DNA of 17,017 nt from Thermoleophilia bacterium. GTDB taxonomy: Bacteria > Actinomycetota > Thermoleophilia > Gaiellales > JAICJC01. Both the position numbers and the translations under genes were made by a program. Shown here piece by piece: positions 1-7,497 of this stretch. The stretch's first letter is position 1. The number at the start of each line of letters is the position of its first letter. The DNA lies in contig JAICJM010000074.1 of assembly GCA_025928435.1 (NCBI GenBank), forward strand, positions 1 to 17,017. Direction: 5' to 3'. Under the pieces are notes generated by a model. That model did not search any database. It saw only the letters and a program-made list of their open reading frames with translations, and had not been told where the DNA came from.

Positions 1-1
1 G

Positions 2-772
2 GCGGCCACCGGCCGCGGCCCGCGCGCCTCCGTCCAGGCGGTGGTGCTCGCCGGCGGAAGGGGCACCCGGCTCGCGCCGTACACCTCGGTCCTCCCGAAA
101 CCGCTGATGCCGATCGGTGACCGTTCGATACTCGAGCTCGTTCTCGGGCAGCTCACCGACTCGGGGATCGAGCGAGTGACGTTATGTGTCGGATACCTCG
201 CGCATCTGATCAAAGCGGTGATCGGTGACCGGTCGCCTGACGGATTGCAGATCAGGTACGTCCACGAACAGGAGGCCCTCGGGACGGCCGCGCCGCTGCT
301 CCTCGTCCCCGACCTCGACGGCACCTTCATCGCGATGAACGGCGACATCCTGACCACACTCGACTTCACCGCGCTCGTCGACCATCACCGTAAGGCGAAG
401 AACCTGATCACGATCGCGACGCACGAGCGCCCGATCAAGATCGACTACGGCGTGCTTCGTGTCGGACGAAACGGGTCGTCGGGCCGCGTGGTGGGCTTCC
501 AGGAGAAGCCGGAGATGACCTCCACCGTCAGCATGGGCATCTACGTCTTCGAGCCGCGCGCGCTCGAGTTCATCCCCGCGGGCGGATACTTCGACTTCCC
601 CCAGCTGGTGCACGCGCTGCTGGAGGCGGGAGAGCCGATCGGGGTGTATCCGTATACCGGGCTGTGGTTCGACATCGGCCGCAGGGAGGACTACGAGCGC
701 GCCGTCGAGGCCTGGCTTCCGTCGGCGACGGCAAGCTCCGAGGCGCTCAAGCTGGCCGGCGGAGTGCGGTGA
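2..772 (+). CDS. NDP-sugar nucleotidyltransferase (5' end cut by window edge)
   Basis: Nucleotidyltransferase-family (GT-A fold) protein that would join a sugar-1-phosphate to an NTP, giving an NDP-sugar for cytoplasmic glycan synthesis. Seen: the N-terminal nucleotide-binding signature VVLAGGRGTRL followed by LPKPLMPIGD, the metal-site MNGDIL near the middle, FQEKPE and the C-terminal LWFDIGRREDYERA typical of this family. The first usable start (GTG at 41) would begin inside the signature strand. The frame is open from base 2 with no ATG, GTG or TTG before it, so the true start lies left of the window and an extra N-terminal domain cannot be excluded. The stop overlaps the GTG start of the aminotransferase by 4 nt. 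Sugar and base specificity cannot be read; GDP-mannose or dTDP-glucose type are both possible. Confidence 0.88.
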   Translation, partial: AATGRGPRASVQAVVLAGGRGTRLAPYTSVLPKPLMPIGDRSILELVLGQLTDSGIERVTLCVGYLAHLIKAVIGDRSPDGLQIRYVHEQEALGTAAPLLLVPDLDGTFIAMNGDILTTLDFTALVDHHRKAKNLITIATHERPIKIDYGVLRVGRNGSSGRVVGFQEKPEMTSTVSMGIYVFEPRALEFIPAGGYFDFPQLVHALLEAGEPIGVYPYTGLWFDIGRREDYERAVEAWLPSATASSEALKLAGGVR

Positions 773-1968
773 CCCAGGTCGCCGGGGACCACCGGGGCAC
801 CGTGGCTCCCCCGAGCCCCGGCGCGGCCGCGCCGCCCCGATGGGTCGTGCCGCTCTCGGACGTCGATCCCAGCGAGGAGCTCCAGGAGGGCGTGGCCGCC
901 GCCGTCCGCTCGGGCTGGTGGAGCGCCGGGCCCCGGGTCGCCGAGTTCGAGCGCGCGTTTGCCGCGCTCTGCCGGACGAGGCACGCGGTCGCCGTCGCCA
1001 ACGGCACCGCCGCCCTGCACCTGGCGCTCCTCGCGATCGGCTGCGGCCCGGGCGACGAGGTCGTCATCCCGTCCCTCAACTTCGTCGCGGGCGCGAATAC
1101 GATCGGCCATCTCGGCGCATCCGCGATCTTCTGCGACATCTGCGGCGATGACGACCTGACCGCCGACCCCGCTGACGTGGAAGCCGCGATCGGCCCGGCG
1201 ACCAGGGCGATCGTCGTCATGCACTACGGCGGTCACCCCTGCCGCATGGACGAGCTCCTCGACATCGCCGCCCGCCGCGGCGTCGTGGTGATCGAGGACG
1301 CCGCGCACGCGCCCGGGGCGGCGCTGGGCGGTCGCGCGTGCGGTGCGATGGGCGCGATCGGCTGTTTCAGCTTCTTCTCAAACAAGAACCTCCCGATGGG
1401 CGAGGGCGGCATGGTCGTCACCGACGACGACGAGCTCGAGCGGCGCGTGCGCCTCCTTCGGTCACACGGGATGACGACGCTTTCGTGGGAGCGGCATCGC
1501 GGGCATGCGAACAGCTACGACGTGCTCCTGGAGGGGTTCAACTACCGGATGGACGACCTTCGGGCCGCCATGGGCCTTGCGCAGCTCCCTGGGCTCCGGG
1601 ATGCCAACGCCGCGCGCGGACGCATCGTCGCCGCATACCGCGAGGCGCTCCACGGCTTCCGCGGCATCCGGATGCCGTTTCCCCCGCGGGGCGGCACCGT
1701 CTCCGCCCATCACCTCGCCGTCATCCTGCTTCCGCCCGGCATGCGCCGGGCCGAAGTCCGTGCCGCGCTCGCCGCGTCCGGGATCCAGAGCAGCGTGCAC
1801 TACCCGCCCACGCACCGCTTCTCGTGGTACCAGGCACGCGGGCGCGGCCGGCCCCTTCCCCGCACGGAGGCGGTGAGCGAGCGGCTCCTGACGCTGCCGC
1901 TCTACCCCCACATGAACGACGCAGCCGTCCTCGCCGTGATCGACGCCGTGTCCGAGGCGGTCCGGTGA
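769..1968 (+). CDS. DegT/DnrJ/EryC1-family sugar aminotransferase
   Basis: PLP-dependent aminotransferase of the DegT/DnrJ/EryC1/StrS family, which transaminates keto-sugar nucleotides to make amino sugars. Seen in the 399-residue product: NGTAALHLAL (phosphate-binding turn, about residue 78), IPSLNFVAGANTI, VIEDAAHAPGA with the PLP-ring Asp177 and His180, and SFFSNKNLPMGEGG with the Schiff-base Lys206. The C-terminal YPPTHRFSWY and LPLYPHM are also family-typical. The start is the GTG of a GTGA overlap with the nucleotidyltransferase stop, with a short GGAG just before it; upstream codons in this frame lie inside the previous gene. Together with that gene it suggests the cluster makes an amino-sugar (perosamine- or bacillosamine-like) precursor, but the exact sugar is inference. 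Confidence 0.92.
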   Translation: MTQVAGDHRGTVAPPSPGAAAPPRWVVPLSDVDPSEELQEGVAAAVRSGWWSAGPRVAEFERAFAALCRTRHAVAVANGTAALHLALLAIGCGPGDEVVIPSLNFVAGANTIGHLGASAIFCDICGDDDLTADPADVEAAIGPATRAIVVMHYGGHPCRMDELLDIAARRGVVVIEDAAHAPGAALGGRACGAMGAIGCFSFFSNKNLPMGEGGMVVTDDDELERRVRLLRSHGMTTLSWERHRGHANSYDVLLEGFNYRMDDLRAAMGLAQLPGLRDANAARGRIVAAYREALHGFRGIRMPFPPRGGTVSAHHLAVILLPPGMRRAEVRAALAASGIQSSVHYPPTHRFSWYQARGRGRPLPRTEAVSERLLTLPLYPHMNDAAVLAVIDAVSEAVR

Positions 1969-2017
1969 GGGGCCGGCCCGTGGACGCCCACACCAGCAGG
2001 AGGAGTGTCATCGACCC

Positions 2018-3361
2018 ATGGAGCTGAACGACGCCTTCTACCGGATCTTCCGGCAGCACCTGCTGGTCATCCTCCTCACGGTGGCCGTGTGCGCGACCGG
2101 CGCGGCCGTCCTCGGTCTCGGCGAGAAGCCGTCGTACACGGCGTCGACACGGCTCGTGCTCGACACCCAGGATCCGCAGTCCAGCACGGGATCGACGGTC
2201 ATCGGCGACACCGCGAAGGCGATCGCCACGAGCCCGGTCGAGGTTGCCGCGGCGCTGTCGCAGGCACACATCGGCGACCGGAACCCGACGGACGTCGCGA
2301 AGCACGTGTCGGTCAGCCCGCTCGGAACCTCCGGGGTGCTCCAGCTGTCCGTGACCGACAGCAAGCCGGCATACGCGCGGGCCCTCGCGAACGCCCTCGC
2401 CGAGCAGGTCATCCAGACTCGCAGCACGGTGAACACCCGTCGGATCAACCAGATCTCGGCCGACCTCGACAGCCGGATCCGCGTCCTCAACCAGCGGATC
2501 GCCGCGGCGGATGCGGCCGTCGATCAGTTCAACCGTCAGCTCGCGGTAGGCCAGACGGGCTCGGCCGCGGCCCAGCTGCGGTCGCAGATCGACTCCGAGT
2601 CGCGGCTGCGCGACTTCGACTCCGAGCAGCGCGGCGTCCTGGTGTCGGAGCGGCTCGGTCTGCTCTCGACCGACGCACTCCGCCCGCAGGCCTCGGTGAT
2701 CAGCCGGGCGACGCTCCCAGGGCATGCCGATGCCAGCCGGCGGGTGCCCGACCTCATGCTCGGACTGCTGCTGGGACTGATCCTCGGTATCGGCGCGGCA
2801 GCCCTGATCGAGACGTTCACGCCGACCCTGCACGGCGCCGACATGCTCGCCCGCGAGTTCGGGACGTCGTACCTCGGCACGATCCCGGCGAACGCCGGCG
2901 AGGAGGGAGCGGACCTGGCGACCGAGCCGATCACGCTCGTGCTGCGCCTCGCGGCAGAGCGGGCGGGGGTCCGGAGCGCGAATCTGCTCGCCGCCGTGCC
3001 GGATCCGGGCCTGACCGCTGCGGCCGCGAACCTGGAAGCGGCCGTCAACGGGGTTGCCCGGCCGGACGCCCATCGTTCCGAGCGGGTGTCCGCCGGCGGC
3101 GCCCAGCCGTACCGTCCGAGAAGGCGGGAGGAGTACGGGCCGCAGGCGCACTCGCCGCTTCCCCTGCGCGTACGGACGTTCGGGATCGACTTCCCGGCGA
3201 GCCGAAACGGCGCTCCCGGCGGCGTCGTCCTGGTCGCGCCGCAATCGCTCCGCAGGTCGCGGGTGCTCGAGGTGAAGCACCTGCTGAGCGTGATGCCGCT
3301 GCCCGTCCTGGGCCTGATCACGTATGGATCCGGCAGCCGCTGGATGACCGAGCCCTCGTGA
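2018..3361 (+). CDS. Wzz-like polysaccharide chain-length protein with degenerate tyrosine-kinase-like tail
   Basis: Membrane protein of the Wzz/polysaccharide co-polymerase type, expected to sit in the inner membrane and set glycan chain length or assist export. Seen in 447 residues: TM1 at about 15-34, an extracytoplasmic stretch rich in predicted helix (about 115-200), and a Pro-containing approach to TM2 at about 246-266 (LMLGLLLGLILGIGAAALIE), the usual Wzz layout. After TM2 is a cytoplasmic tail of about 180 residues. Its end, GGVVLVAPQSLRRSRVLEVK then PLPVLGLITYG, resembles the last strands of bacterial tyrosine (BY) kinases, but no Walker A is present where it should be (near ANLLAAVPDPGLTAAAANLE) and no Tyr cluster is seen. 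A strong AGGAGGAG (1998-2005) lies 12 nt before the ATG. It is the only gene in the run not overlapping its upstream neighbour (49 nt gap). Confidence 0.8.
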   Translation: MELNDAFYRIFRQHLLVILLTVAVCATGAAVLGLGEKPSYTASTRLVLDTQDPQSSTGSTVIGDTAKAIATSPVEVAAALSQAHIGDRNPTDVAKHVSVSPLGTSGVLQLSVTDSKPAYARALANALAEQVIQTRSTVNTRRINQISADLDSRIRVLNQRIAAADAAVDQFNRQLAVGQTGSAAAQLRSQIDSESRLRDFDSEQRGVLVSERLGLLSTDALRPQASVISRATLPGHADASRRVPDLMLGLLLGLILGIGAAALIETFTPTLHGADMLAREFGTSYLGTIPANAGEEGADLATEPITLVLRLAAERAGVRSANLLAAVPDPGLTAAAANLEAAVNGVARPDAHRSERVSAGGAQPYRPRRREEYGPQAHSPLPLRVRTFGIDFPASRNGAPGGVVLVAPQSLRRSRVLEVKHLLSVMPLPVLGLITYGSGSRWMTEPS

Positions 3362-4632
3362 ACGGCGCCGGCGCTCCCCCCACGGGGATGGTGATGGAGC
3401 TCGATCCGCGGGCGGCGAAGGGGGCCTGGGCCGCCGCGCGGGGCGGCGCGGCCCGGACGCGGCCGCTGAAGGTCGCTCAGATCGTCACCAAGCTCACGGC
3501 TGGCGCCGGCGGCATCACGCTGCGTGGCGCGGCCGCGCTCGATCCGCGGGAGTACCGGACGACGATCCTCACCGCCGGCGAGAGCTCGCTGATCGCTGCG
3601 GCAGAGGCCGCCGGGCTGGAGGTGATCCGGCTCCGGCACATGGCCCGGGGACGGGGGCTGTACCCGTCGACCGACGTGCGGGGGATGCGAGAGCTCGTGG
3701 ATCATCTGCGCGCAGGCGGCTTCGACGTCGTCCACACCCACAGCGCCAAGGCCGGAGCCATCGGCCGCCTGGCGGCACGGCGGGCGGGCGCGCGCGCGAT
3801 CGTGCACTCGTTTCACGGCTTCCCGTTTCACGAGTTCCAGCCGGCGGTGGTCCGCCGCTCCCTGCTCGCCGCCGAGCGGGGTCTCTCGCGGATCACCGAC
3901 TACTTCCTCGCGGATGGCACGATGGTCGCGGCGGAGGCGGTGCGGCTGCGGCTGGCCGCACCCGGGACGATCCGCGCGATCGCCAGCCCGGTGGACGACG
4001 GGATCGCGGCCGCGACGCCCGAGACCCGCCGCCGGGTGAGGATGCTCCTCGGGCTTCCCGAGGACGCTAAGGTCGTGGGGACGGCGGCACGTCTCAGTCA
4101 CCAGAAGGCGCCGCTCGACATGGTCCGCGCGCTCGGCCGCCTCGGACGACCGGACGTCACCGTCGTGTGGATCGGAGACGGCGAGCTCCGCGCACGCACC
4201 GAGCGGGAGATCCGCCGGTCGGCACTTGGAAGCCGGTTCCTGCTCCTGGGCGAGCGCTCGGATGTGCCCGCGCTCCTGCCGGCGTTCGACGTGTTCGCGC
4301 TCTCGAGCCTGTACGAGGGGCTGCCGTGCGCGCTCGTCGAGGCGATGACGTGCGGCATCCCGGTCGTCGCAACCGCGGTGAACTCGGTCCCGGAGATCGT
4401 CATCGCGGGTAGGACGGGGCTGCTGGCCCGACCCGCCGATCCGTCGGCCCTGGCAGATGCCCTGCGCTTCATGCTCGACCATCCCGCCGCCGCGGCCGAG
4501 ATGGCGGCCGCCGCGCGGGTGCACATCGGGGCCGGTTTCCGGCCCGAGGTGCACGCGCGTGACCTGGTCGTGGCCTACGACTCGGCGCTCGAGGTGGCGG
4601 CCCGGCGCCGGCACGTCCCCGGGGCGGCGTGA
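3358..4632 (+). CDS. GT4-family glycosyltransferase
   Basis: GT-B fold retaining glycosyltransferase (GT4-like), expected to transfer a sugar from an NDP-sugar to a lipid-linked glycan at the cytoplasmic face of the membrane. Seen: N-terminal Rossmann half beginning LKVAQIVTKLTAGAGG, an acceptor-side FDVVHTHSAKAGAIGRLAA and SFHGFPFHEF, then the donor half with VVGTAARLSHQKAPLDMVRA, WIGDGELR, and the E-x7-E motif in YEGLPCALVEAM (Glu320 and Glu328), followed by GIPVVAT and VPEIV. The GTG start at 3358 overlaps the Wzz-like stop by 4 nt; ATG codons at 3388 and 3394 in the same frame are alternatives and would remove 10-12 low-complexity residues. It overlaps the next gene's start in a TGATG arrangement. 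Specificity is unknown. Confidence 0.92.
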   Translation: MNGAGAPPTGMVMELDPRAAKGAWAAARGGAARTRPLKVAQIVTKLTAGAGGITLRGAAALDPREYRTTILTAGESSLIAAAEAAGLEVIRLRHMARGRGLYPSTDVRGMRELVDHLRAGGFDVVHTHSAKAGAIGRLAARRAGARAIVHSFHGFPFHEFQPAVVRRSLLAAERGLSRITDYFLADGTMVAAEAVRLRLAAPGTIRAIASPVDDGIAAATPETRRRVRMLLGLPEDAKVVGTAARLSHQKAPLDMVRALGRLGRPDVTVVWIGDGELRARTEREIRRSALGSRFLLLGERSDVPALLPAFDVFALSSLYEGLPCALVEAMTCGIPVVATAVNSVPEIVIAGRTGLLARPADPSALADALRFMLDHPAAAAEMAAAARVHIGAGFRPEVHARDLVVAYDSALEVAARRRHVPGAA

Positions 4633-5615
4633 TGCAGGCGTCCTTCGAGAGCGCCGGCCTCCATGTCGACGTCGACTGCGAGCTTCCATGGGTCGGCGAC
4701 CTCATCTCGGAGGGAACCGCAGGCGAGCTGTGCCCGCCCGCCGGCCGTACGCCATCGCTTCGGGTGCAGGTCGAGAGCGACCGTCGCCCGTTCACCGCGC
4801 ACGGGTGGCGGTACATGAGTCGGGGGGTGTGGCAGCGCCGCGACGAGGTGGTCATCGAGGATGTCTGCACGACCGGGTTCGATCTCCGCGCGCAGGCGCT
4901 CGAGGATCGGGCCACCTTCACGTACCGCTGGCGGCCCTGCCCCAGGAGCCGCACGGCGGCCGTGGCGCTGCGGTCGCGGTTTCACCTGCTCGCCCGGGCG
5001 GCCCTGATCCAGTACCCCGCCCTGTGGTGGGCGGGGACACACGGGCGCGCACCGCTCCACGCGTCGGCGGTAGCGGGGACGCATGCCACCCCGCTCATAA
5101 GCGCGGCGAGCGGGGTGGGCAGGTCGACGCTGCTGCTCGCCGAGGTTGAGCGGGGCCACCGGACGACAAGCGACAACCTCGGGGTGAGCGACGGGGAATC
5201 GGTGTGGGGCCTGCTCGAGCCTGCACGCGTCGTCGGGGGCGCGGGGCGACGGATGCCGCATGGCCGGCGAGAGATCGCGATCTCCGGCCGGGCCGCGGCG
5301 CTCACGCCGTCGTGTGTGGTGACCCTCGAGCGCGGTGACGGCGAGCGGCCGGTGCTCATGCCGTGCGCACCCGAGACGGCTGCACGCGCGCTGGCGACGA
5401 GCACCTACATTGCCGGGGAGCTGCGGCGGTACTGGGTATTTGCGGCGGTGCTCGCGGCGGCCACCGGCCGGGGCCCGGCGCATCCTGCGGTTGCCGATAC
5501 GGCGTCGCGTCTGACGACCCGGCTGCCCTGCTGGACGGTCGCGCTCGGGCGTGAGCCGGGGGCGCGGCTCGATGATCTCCTCCCGCGGACGGAGGCCGAG
5601 ACGTGGGTGTCGTGA
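4632..5615 (+). CDS. HPr-kinase-like P-loop protein with altered Walker A
   Basis: Resembles the HPr(Ser) kinase/phosphatase C-terminal fold found as stand-alone HprK-related proteins in glycan and peptide-modification clusters. Seen in 327 residues: PLHASAVAGTHATPLISAAS leading into GVGRSTLLL (about 155-169), then TTSDNLGV with Asp181 at the place of the family's SDD motif, then a C-terminal helical region. The canonical Walker A G-x4-G-K-[ST] is changed: the first Gly is Ala158 and the Lys is Arg164, so ATP use may be weakened or different. The first 110 residues are beta-rich and match nothing I recognise. ATG at 4632 shares its A with the upstream stop (TGATG); GTG at 4629 is an alternative. 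The stop overlaps the next gene by 13 nt. Known HprK relatives can phosphorylate peptides (lasso peptide kinases), but no precursor peptide is visible here, so the substrate is unknown. Confidence 0.7.
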   Translation: MQASFESAGLHVDVDCELPWVGDLISEGTAGELCPPAGRTPSLRVQVESDRRPFTAHGWRYMSRGVWQRRDEVVIEDVCTTGFDLRAQALEDRATFTYRWRPCPRSRTAAVALRSRFHLLARAALIQYPALWWAGTHGRAPLHASAVAGTHATPLISAASGVGRSTLLLAEVERGHRTTSDNLGVSDGESVWGLLEPARVVGGAGRRMPHGRREIAISGRAAALTPSCVVTLERGDGERPVLMPCAPETAARALATSTYIAGELRRYWVFAAVLAAATGRGPAHPAVADTASRLTTRLPCWTVALGREPGARLDDLLPRTEAETWVS

Positions 5616-7051
5616 CCCGGGAGCCACCCGGCCTCGTGCCGGACGTGGGATCGCGCGTCCGCACCATCGAGAACGCGGCCCTGCCCGCCGACCGCGCGGC
5701 GTTGCGCGTGCTCCAGGCGGGGGTGCGGCGAGCGGATCTGGCGGCCCCGGCTGTCGCCCTTCCCGACTTCCACCACAAGGACGACAAGGAGATGCCTTCG
5801 AGCATCGTCGTCGCGACGAGGTCGACGATCCAGCCGACCTATACGAGCGCGTCGCTCAACTGCGGCATGGCACTCGTGACCACGGACATCGATCTCCCGG
5901 GCGATGCCGCCGTCGCCGACTTCTACCGCCGCTTTCGCGAGCGCTACCCGTACCCGCCGTCGTACCGCCGCGATCTGACGGGGAGGGAGGTCGTCCGGTG
6001 CGCCTCCGAGGGCGCGGACTTCGCGGCCGAGCGGTTCGGGGTGCACCCCGACGAGCTCAGCCGGGTCGAGCTCGGCGGCCGGGTCGACGTCGCGCATCTC
6101 GGCGGCGGCGACCGCGTACGGCGTGAGCTCCCGTGGTCGGTCCGGCAGCTGGGCCGGATCAGGTTCGGCACCATCGGCCCGAGCAACCACTTCGTCGAGC
6201 TCCAGGAGGTCGTCGAGGTGTTCGATCCCGACGCGGCCGCGGCGCTCGGGCTCGCGCTCGGGCAGATCACCCTCCAGTACCACGGCGGCGGCGGCTCGCT
6301 CCCCGGCGAGCTGGGCCTGCTGTTCGGGCGGCGGAAGCGCCGGCCGCGTGCGGTCGGGATGCAGATGGCCGTCCAGAAGCCGCTCTACCACTTCGGCAGG
6401 GCGCGCTCGATCGCGGAGCTGCAGCGCAGGCGTGCGCTCTTCTTCTCGGACGACCCTCCGCCGGTTGACAGCCGCACCGCCGAGGGCGAGCAGCTCGCCC
6501 TCGCGAACGCGATGGCGATGAATTACGGCTTCGCCTTCCGGCTCTCCACCTACGCGAGGCTCCGCATGCTCCTGCACAAGTGCCTGGGGGCGCGCACGGT
6601 GCGCCTCCTCGTCGACACCTCCCACAACTCGATCTACGAGGAGGAGGTGAACGGCGAGCCGGCGATCGTCCATCGGCACAACGCTTGCCGGATCTTCCCG
6701 TCCTCCGAGCTTGCAGGTCACCCCGTGTTCGCGGGCACGGGCCAGCCGCTGCTCCTGCCCGGGACGGGCAGGACGTCCTCATACGTCTGCATCCCGGGCG
6801 ATCATCCCGAGCGGTCGCTGCACAGCGTCTGCCACGGGGCCGGGTCGGTGGTCGGGGAGCTCGCCCGCCGGGCGAAGCCGACGAGCCCGGCGGAGCGCGG
6901 GAGCACGCTCCGCTTTACGTACACGACGGGCTCGCCCGCCCGCGTGCCCCATATCGACGACGCCGGCGTCGACGCCGTGGTCGATCTCCTCCGAGACCGC
7001 GGCATCGTCCGGCCCGTCGTGCGGCTGCGACCCTTCGCCGGGCTCACATGA
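5603..7051 (+). CDS. Divergent RtcB-like (GTP-dependent RNA ligase family) protein
   Basis: RtcB joins RNA 2',3'-cyclic phosphate or 3'-phosphate ends to 5'-OH ends through a GMP-histidine intermediate with Mn. Seen in order in 482 residues: LPDFHHKDDKEMPSSIVVAT (family PDxHxGKG block, altered), NCGM with Cys87, GPSNHFVEL with Asn195-His196, QYHGGGG with His227, MNYGFAFR, DTSHNSIYEE with His341-Asn342, VHRHNACRIFP, QPLLLPGTGRTSSYV and CHGAGSVVGE with His411, equivalent to the guanylylated His337 of E. coli RtcB. The metal-binding Asp three residues before the Cys (Asp75 in E. coli) is Ser84 here, and PDVHxGKG reads PDFHHKDD. The GTG start at 5603 has GGAGG (5591-5595) 7 nt upstream; GTG at 5612 is an alternative. 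It is about 70 residues longer than E. coli RtcB. Setting in a glycan operon rather than with rtcA or a tRNA-repair partner is unusual. Confidence 0.85.
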   Translation: MGVVTREPPGLVPDVGSRVRTIENAALPADRAALRVLQAGVRRADLAAPAVALPDFHHKDDKEMPSSIVVATRSTIQPTYTSASLNCGMALVTTDIDLPGDAAVADFYRRFRERYPYPPSYRRDLTGREVVRCASEGADFAAERFGVHPDELSRVELGGRVDVAHLGGGDRVRRELPWSVRQLGRIRFGTIGPSNHFVELQEVVEVFDPDAAAALGLALGQITLQYHGGGGSLPGELGLLFGRRKRRPRAVGMQMAVQKPLYHFGRARSIAELQRRRALFFSDDPPPVDSRTAEGEQLALANAMAMNYGFAFRLSTYARLRMLLHKCLGARTVRLLVDTSHNSIYEEEVNGEPAIVHRHNACRIFPSSELAGHPVFAGTGQPLLLPGTGRTSSYVCIPGDHPERSLHSVCHGAGSVVGELARRAKPTSPAERGSTLRFTYTTGSPARVPHIDDAGVDAVVDLLRDRGIVRPVVRLRPFAGLT

Positions 7052-7497
7052 GCGGCGGCGTGCAGGCGGTCGAGCGCTGGCGGCGCAACCGGCGGGTGGT
7101 CGCGCCCGCCGACGCCCTCGTGGCCGAGGTGGCGCCGCTCCGGAGGAACCACGACGCGCTGATCCATCAGGTGGGAGCGCTCGCCGCGGGCAGCCCGGTG
7201 GTCGTGTGCTCGCCAGCCCCCTTCGCCCGCCGTCGCTGCCGGCGGTTCGCGTCGGCCGCGGGGATCGACATCGACCGCGAGTACCTCGCCCTCCCGACGG
7301 CCGGGGCTCCCGCGTACCTCGTCGAGGACGCTCCGGCCGCGATCGCGTACTTCGTGCGCTCGATCATCGTGCCGCCGCCCGGGAGGATCTGGACGACGCC
7401 TCTCCGGCTGTGCGTGTCCGTCGTCTCGCGGCTCCCGAACCCCGGGCTCCTCCTGCGATCGATCGCGCCGAGCATGGTGGTGGGGAGGCGGCGGTGA
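7048..7497 (+). CDS. Uncharacterised 149-residue protein
   Basis: I do not recognise this family. The product is basic, with no signal peptide and no clear full membrane span. Seen: an Arg-rich N-terminus, a predicted strand SPVVVCSPAPF (49-59), RRRCRRFASAAGIDIDREYL (61-80), then LPTAGAPAYLVEDAP (82-96), a hydrophobic AIAYFVRSIIVPPPG, and a C-terminal half with LRLCVSVVSRLPNPGLLLRS that could lie on a membrane surface. The strand-turn-helix layout resembles a partial nucleotide- or SAM-binding half-domain, but the glycine motif is absent. It overlaps both neighbours by 4 nt (ATGA with the RtcB-like gene, GTGA with the kinase), so it is very likely a real, stoichiometrically produced partner of one of them. 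Function is not assigned. Confidence 0.72.
   Translation: MSGGVQAVERWRRNRRVVAPADALVAEVAPLRRNHDALIHQVGALAAGSPVVVCSPAPFARRRCRRFASAAGIDIDREYLALPTAGAPAYLVEDAPAAIAYFVRSIIVPPPGRIWTTPLRLCVSVVSRLPNPGLLLRSIAPSMVVGRRR

Noticed and set aside
1969..2017. Internal promoter or terminator in the only intra-operon gap
   Set aside because: Only short GC palindromes and the ribosome site are seen, with no -35/-10 pair or T-run.
1721..4689. Very long - strand open frames across the glycan genes
   Set aside because: They are low-complexity Arg/Gly/Ala/Pro/Asp-rich shadows of well-supported + strand genes.
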